A DNA stretch of 64,000 nt, from positions 1-64,000 of the forward strand of contig DAOSUR010000015.1 in NCBI GenBank assembly GCA_035378985.1, read 5' to 3'. The translations under genes and the position numbers were made by a program. The notes under the pieces were generated by a model, which did not search any database, was not told where the DNA came from, and saw only the letters and a program-made list of their open reading frames with translations. The stretch is from Anaerohalosphaeraceae bacterium (GTDB lineage Bacteria; Planctomycetota; Phycisphaerae; Sedimentisphaerales; Anaerohalosphaeraceae). Numbering within the stretch: the stretch's first letter is position 1; the number at the start of each line of letters is the position of its first letter. Below, one piece after another: positions 60,468-64,000 of this stretch.

Positions 60468-62202
60468 CAAAGTTGTATTGGGAGTGCTTTTAGGGGGATT
60501 GGTCTGTTCTGTTTGGGCGGAACCGTCTCCGGAGGTCATTAAGACCGCTGCAGATAAAACTGCCCGTCTCGAAGAGGAGTTTTTGGTGCAGACAGCCCCG
60601 GCCAGGCTGACGTTTCTGTGCCTGGGTCGATTTGCGGATGCCGAACAGAGAAAGATTCTTTCCGAATTCGCCGCTTCAACCGGTCAAAGAGTTGAGGAGA
60701 TGCTGGCTGTTCTCACAGAACAGGTTCATCAAATGGAAGGATACACGGGAGCGGATTGGGAGGCCCGGTACGGACAGACGGGGCTTTGGTCTGCGGCGCA
60801 GCAGGGACTGCTCCGAGGCCGTTATCTGAAGACGCTGTTTCTCTTTTGGCAGGCCCTCTGTGAGGAAGGGCAAAAACAGTCGCTTCTTGCCAGGGTTATT
60901 GAGACGTGCAGTGCGGAAAGCGCCCGCTGGCAGGGTCAGGAACAGATTCTTCAGGTTTTGGCTCTTTGGCAGCGTCAGGGGGCGGACGATGCCGAACAGC
61001 TGCGGATGATTCTTCATCAGATGATGCTTCGGGACGACTTAAGCGAGCCGGCCCGAGAGCGGATGCTGCTTTTGCAGAAGCGTTTTGACCTGTTTTCCGG
61101 CGGGCCGTTTGAGGAAGAGATAGGCCGGATTTTTCAGAAAAAGATAAGCGGCAAAGAGGATTTTGAATGGGCGATTGAGTACGGTTTTCTTGAGTGGGCG
61201 CAGGGCCGTCGGGAACCCCTCCGCCGGGTCCAGCAGACCTGGCCTTCATCACAGGAATTTATTGCCGGCCTGCTGGCGGCTCAGGAAGCCGAACATTTTG
61301 AAACGGTGGAGCGTCCGGCCTTCGAAGCCAAAATGCAGCAGTTTGCGGTTCGTGCTTCCCATGCGACTGACCCCAACGAGCGAGAACAGACAGAGCGTCA
61401 TTGGGTCGAGTGGATTCAGTCGCTCGAAAAAAACAGTCCGGCCGGGTCTGCCCTTCGCCGCCAGGCGGCAGCCGGATACGTGTATTATCTGTTTGACAGG
61501 CCGGACAGGCAAAATGTGGACAAAATGGTCCGGTTTCTGGAACAGGAAGCGGAAAAAGGGGAACCAGTCCTCGGATATCTGTATGTGCAGGCCCTTTCTT
61601 TGAAAGAGGAGTATGGTCGAGCGGTTCAAGTTTTATGTGAAATACCGGCTGACTGCCGCAATCTGGCGTTCGATTTGTATGTTCTGGAGACCTTTGCGGA
61701 ACGGCTGGAGGAATATTCTGCTTCTTCGGATGTTTTACTGGAACCGCTGGTGAAGAAACGAGCCGAGCAGATGGCTGCCTGCGGAGGGGCTTCCGTTCAG
61801 GAGCGTCAGCGGGTTCAACTGCTTTGGGCTCAGATGGCTGCCCGTTCAGCGCAGTTATTGCCGGAGGACGCTGAACGGCTCGATCAATTTCTGGACGAGC
61901 AGAAAGATTCCGCCGATGAAGCTGTAATTCGCTGCCGGGCTTTTCGCCGAATGCAGCAAGGCCAGTGGACACAGGCCGTCCGGGAATGGCAGAAGGTTCG
62001 AAGTGCCTATGAACCCTCAGACCGGACACAAAAAGAGCGTTCCTGGCATTGGTGGCGTGCCAAATATTATGAACTGTATTGCAGTGCAAAGATGTCGGAA
62101 ACTTCCCGCGAAGATGTTCGTCACGCTGCAGGGGTTCTTCAGACGCTGTATGCCCCGCCGCCTGGGGTTTGGCGGAGCTGCTTGGAGAAATTGGTCCGAT
62201 AA
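60457..62202 (+). CDS. Secreted helical repeat protein
   Basis: 581 residues. The ATG at 60457 overlaps exbD. Signal peptide to about residue 21 (VLGVLLGGLVCSVWA). The rest is mostly charged helices with repeated Gln/Glu/Leu patterns, similar to TPR or other helical-repeat scaffolds, but no clear TPR motif. Proteins of this kind follow exbD in planctomycetes and may take part in energised transport, by position. No enzyme motif seen. Confidence 0.75.
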   Translation: MCSSKVVLGVLLGGLVCSVWAEPSPEVIKTAADKTARLEEEFLVQTAPARLTFLCLGRFADAEQRKILSEFAASTGQRVEEMLAVLTEQVHQMEGYTGADWEARYGQTGLWSAAQQGLLRGRYLKTLFLFWQALCEEGQKQSLLARVIETCSAESARWQGQEQILQVLALWQRQGADDAEQLRMILHQMMLRDDLSEPARERMLLLQKRFDLFSGGPFEEEIGRIFQKKISGKEDFEWAIEYGFLEWAQGRREPLRRVQQTWPSSQEFIAGLLAAQEAEHFETVERPAFEAKMQQFAVRASHATDPNEREQTERHWVEWIQSLEKNSPAGSALRRQAAAGYVYYLFDRPDRQNVDKMVRFLEQEAEKGEPVLGYLYVQALSLKEEYGRAVQVLCEIPADCRNLAFDLYVLETFAERLEEYSASSDVLLEPLVKKRAEQMAACGGASVQERQRVQLLWAQMAARSAQLLPEDAERLDQFLDEQKDSADEAVIRCRAFRRMQQGQWTQAVREWQKVRSAYEPSDRTQKERSWHWWRAKYYELYCSAKMSETSREDVRHAAGVLQTLYAPPPGVWRSCLEKLVR

Positions 62203-62421
62203 GCATCTGTCCAGGATAGGCAATTCTATTTGGAGCCAATGAGTTGATAATAATTCCGTAATTTTTAAAACGGTGTATTCTGGTATATGTGTATATAATA
62301 TATCTTTAAATATCTTTTAAAATACCCCGAAAAAGAAAAAAATGATGTCATAAAACACCCTTTCTAAGGCCTAAAGCAACAGAGAGAAGTTAAGGTAAAT
62401 TGCTGCTGCAGGTGCGATGGA

Positions 62422-62955
62422 ATGGATAGAGCATATAAGGATTTAGGTGAAGAGTTTGTTTTTTTGATGTCCACGAACCAGCGGAAGATTTATTCATACA
62501 TCTTGGCGGCTGTAGGCAGGCAGTCTATTGCCGATGAAATCATGCAGCAGACTTCCCTGACCATGTGGCGAAATTTTGCCCGCTTTCAACGAGGCACGAA
62601 TTTTACCGCCTGGGGAAAAGAGATTGCTAAGTATGAGATTTTTACATACCGAAAAAAGAACTCCAAAGAGCAGTTTTTGGACCCCGAATCGCTACGGCGG
62701 GTTCTCGAAGCTTCTCAGAAGGTGGAAAAGTCTTCTGACCAAAGGATGAAGGCGCTGGAAGGATGTCTGGAAAAGCTCACGGAAAAAAAACGCAGTCTGC
62801 TTCAATACCGGTATCAGGAAGGGCTTTCCTGTTCCGCCGTGGCCGACAAGATGCAGCTGCCGCTGGCTACGGTTTACAGAACCATGGCACGGATTCATAA
62901 GGTTCTGCAGGACTGCATTCACAGGACGCTGATTCTCTGGGAAACTGAATCATGA
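62422..62955 (+). CDS. ECF-type RNA polymerase sigma factor
   Basis: 177 residues. Sigma-2 region: IADEIMQQTSLTMWRNFARF; sigma-4 helix-turn-helix: QEGLSCSAVADKMQLPLATVYRTMARIHKVL. This fits the planctomycete/Verrucomicrobia ECF group whose gene usually overlaps the gene for a FecR-like protein. Here the next gene overlaps by four bases (ATGA). The target promoters are unknown. Confidence 0.93.
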   Translation: MDRAYKDLGEEFVFLMSTNQRKIYSYILAAVGRQSIADEIMQQTSLTMWRNFARFQRGTNFTAWGKEIAKYEIFTYRKKNSKEQFLDPESLRRVLEASQKVEKSSDQRMKALEGCLEKLTEKKRSLLQYRYQEGLSCSAVADKMQLPLATVYRTMARIHKVLQDCIHRTLILWETES

Positions 62956-64000
62956 ATGGCGCAGAGAACAGAGACCGTTTGTGGGAACTTGTTGTCAAGG
63001 TTCTCGAAGGGCAGCTTCGTCCCGATGAGATGGAGGAGATGAACAGAATCCTCCAGATGGACGAGGAGGCCGCATATTTGTATGCAGAATTTTTCGATAT
63101 TGTGTCCGGTTTGGTGAGTTTTGATAAGCGGGCCTTCTGCTCGGAAGAAAGTGATTCAGCTCGATATGAACAATGGCTGAATTGTCTGGCGGATGAAGAA
63201 AAGACGGCCCAGGCCGTTGAGATTCATCCGATTCAGGCGGCATACCAGACGCAAGAGTCCGTTCCAGTCAAACGGGTACATCCCCCGGTCAGCAGGGTTT
63301 CCTTTATCTCGCTGGTTCTGTCTTCGGCGGCCCTGTTTTTTGTGTTGGCCTATGGTTTTTGGGCCTCGCTCGGACGCGGAGAGGAAGTGGTTACACTGTC
63401 AGATGCCATGAACGCAAAATGGGCGGATGCAGCCGCCTCTATGCAGCGCGGAACCCGCCTGGCGACGGGCCGGAACCGCTGGCTGTTGCGGGAGGGATAT
63501 GCTGAGCTGCTCTTTGATAATCAGGCACGCGTCGTTCTGGAAGGTCCTGCGGAATTTCAAATCCTTGCTGAAGACCGACTGGGCCTTCATTACGGCAAGG
63601 TGTATGTAAAGGTTCCTCCAGAAGCGGCGGGTTTTTCCGTCTATACGCAGAATGCAAAAATTATTGATTTAGGAACGGAGTTCGGGGTTCAGGCGGATAT
63701 CGGAGGTATTACGCAGGTACATGTCCTCAAAGGCAGAACCATGCTTATGGCCGGCAGGACAAACCGGACAAACCTCGAACTGGGCCGAGGTTCAGCCAAG
63801 AAAATTTCCGGAGAGAACGGAGACATTGCGGATATTAAGTGTCGGGAAGATTATTTCGTTCGTGCGATCAATTCCAGAACAAACAGCGTTTGGAAGGGCC
63901 AAAATCGAATCAGTCTGGCGGATATTGTCGGCAACGGCAACGGATTTGGAACCGGAATCGTAAAAAACGGATTGGATGTGAGTACGGGGAATTTCTCGAA
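62952..64000 (+). CDS. FecR-domain anti-sigma-like protein (partial, runs off the window)
   Basis: At least 349 residues; the frame is open to the window edge. The first 115 residues are acidic and cytosolic (a part that may bind the sigma factor), a single membrane helix lies near 117-137, and the FecR domain is at about 165-265, with EGPAEFQILAEDRLGLHYGKVYV, AKIIDLGTEFGVQ and HVLKGRTMLM as its marks. In related genes a LamG-type domain follows; here only the start of the next region is present. ATG overlaps the sigma stop. Confidence 0.92.
   Translation, partial: MNGAENRDRLWELVVKVLEGQLRPDEMEEMNRILQMDEEAAYLYAEFFDIVSGLVSFDKRAFCSEESDSARYEQWLNCLADEEKTAQAVEIHPIQAAYQTQESVPVKRVHPPVSRVSFISLVLSSAALFFVLAYGFWASLGRGEEVVTLSDAMNAKWADAAASMQRGTRLATGRNRWLLREGYAELLFDNQARVVLEGPAEFQILAEDRLGLHYGKVYVKVPPEAAGFSVYTQNAKIIDLGTEFGVQADIGGITQVHVLKGRTMLMAGRTNRTNLELGRGSAKKISGENGDIADIKCREDYFVRAINSRTNSVWKGQNRISLADIVGNGNGFGTGIVKNGLDVSTGNFS

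Noticed and set aside
1..64000. CRISPR array, transposase, integrase, phage genes or toxin-antitoxin pair
   Set aside because: None recognised; apart from the 660-base coding repeat there are only short repeats, and all genes fit a stable chromosome segment.

Overview
The window (about 50-55% GC by eye, mixed strands, several short operons) reads as a chromosome segment of a planctomycete, most likely of class Phycisphaerae in the anaerobic Sedimentisphaerales-type lineage. The grounds are combined, not single: PEP-CTERM proteins, an ECF-type sigma factor overlapping a FecR-domain anti-sigma-like protein, many large secreted proteins without recognisable domains, a membrane-anchored Ser/Thr kinase, ExbD followed by a secreted helical protein, a bacterial Top6B, and a four-subunit ferredoxin-dependent 2-oxoacid oxidoreductase that suits anaerobic metabolism. 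The exact species is inference.

Layout. 0-5.5 kb: methyltransferase, an orphan topoisomerase VI B subunit, and a minus-strand DUF2752-lipoprotein-serA operon with its own terminator. 5.5-11.8 kb: inositol-phosphatase family enzyme, a large exported protein, then a minus-strand radical SAM-Ser/Thr kinase-TetR set and a 49-residue gene. 11.9-16.2 kb: a pilT, GspE-like, CvpA-like operon behind a strong promoter embedded in a palindrome, then tRNA-Ser. 16.3-25 kb: envelope and exported proteins (golvesin/PKD repeat protein, propeller-like protein, OmpA lipoprotein with ndk, HTH-membrane protein), a decayed gene and a PEP-CTERM protein. 25-29 kb: metK, a groES homologue, topA. 29.5-38.5 kb: glycan-type genes (methyltransferase, GT2, GT39), a zinc-ribbon-LemA-M48 operon, an amidohydrolase, and a sodium symporter with a tiny MetS-like partner. 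38.5-39.2 kb: MazG-like and Rrf2 genes.

39.5-46.5 kb is a plus-strand signalling island of seven genes: STAS antagonist, RsbW-type kinase, a GAF-like protein, a YfiR-family periplasmic protein, a hybrid histidine kinase with an apparent YfiN-like periplasmic sensor, a receiver-kinase, and a stand-alone receiver. It joins partner switching to a phosphorelay and is the most system-like part of the window. 46.6-53.3 kb is a tight minus-strand run of eight genes (aconitase, LOG-like protein, exported protein, hisD, C_GCAxxG_C_C protein, ACT-like protein, cysK, MazG-like). 53.5-57 kb carries a second LemA gene with DUF3137, an orphan flagellin-like protein and a PEP-CTERM protein. 57.2-62.2 kb holds the ferredoxin-dependent oxidoreductase genes followed by exbD and a secreted helical protein. 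The window ends in the sigma factor/FecR pair.

No CRISPR array, transposase, integrase, prophage or replication origin was seen. The items most worth a second look are the signalling island, the orphan flagellin-like protein, the orphan Top6B, the GspE-like ATPase that has lost its catalytic boxes beside an intact PilT, the 660-base tandem repeat, and the pilT promoter palindrome.
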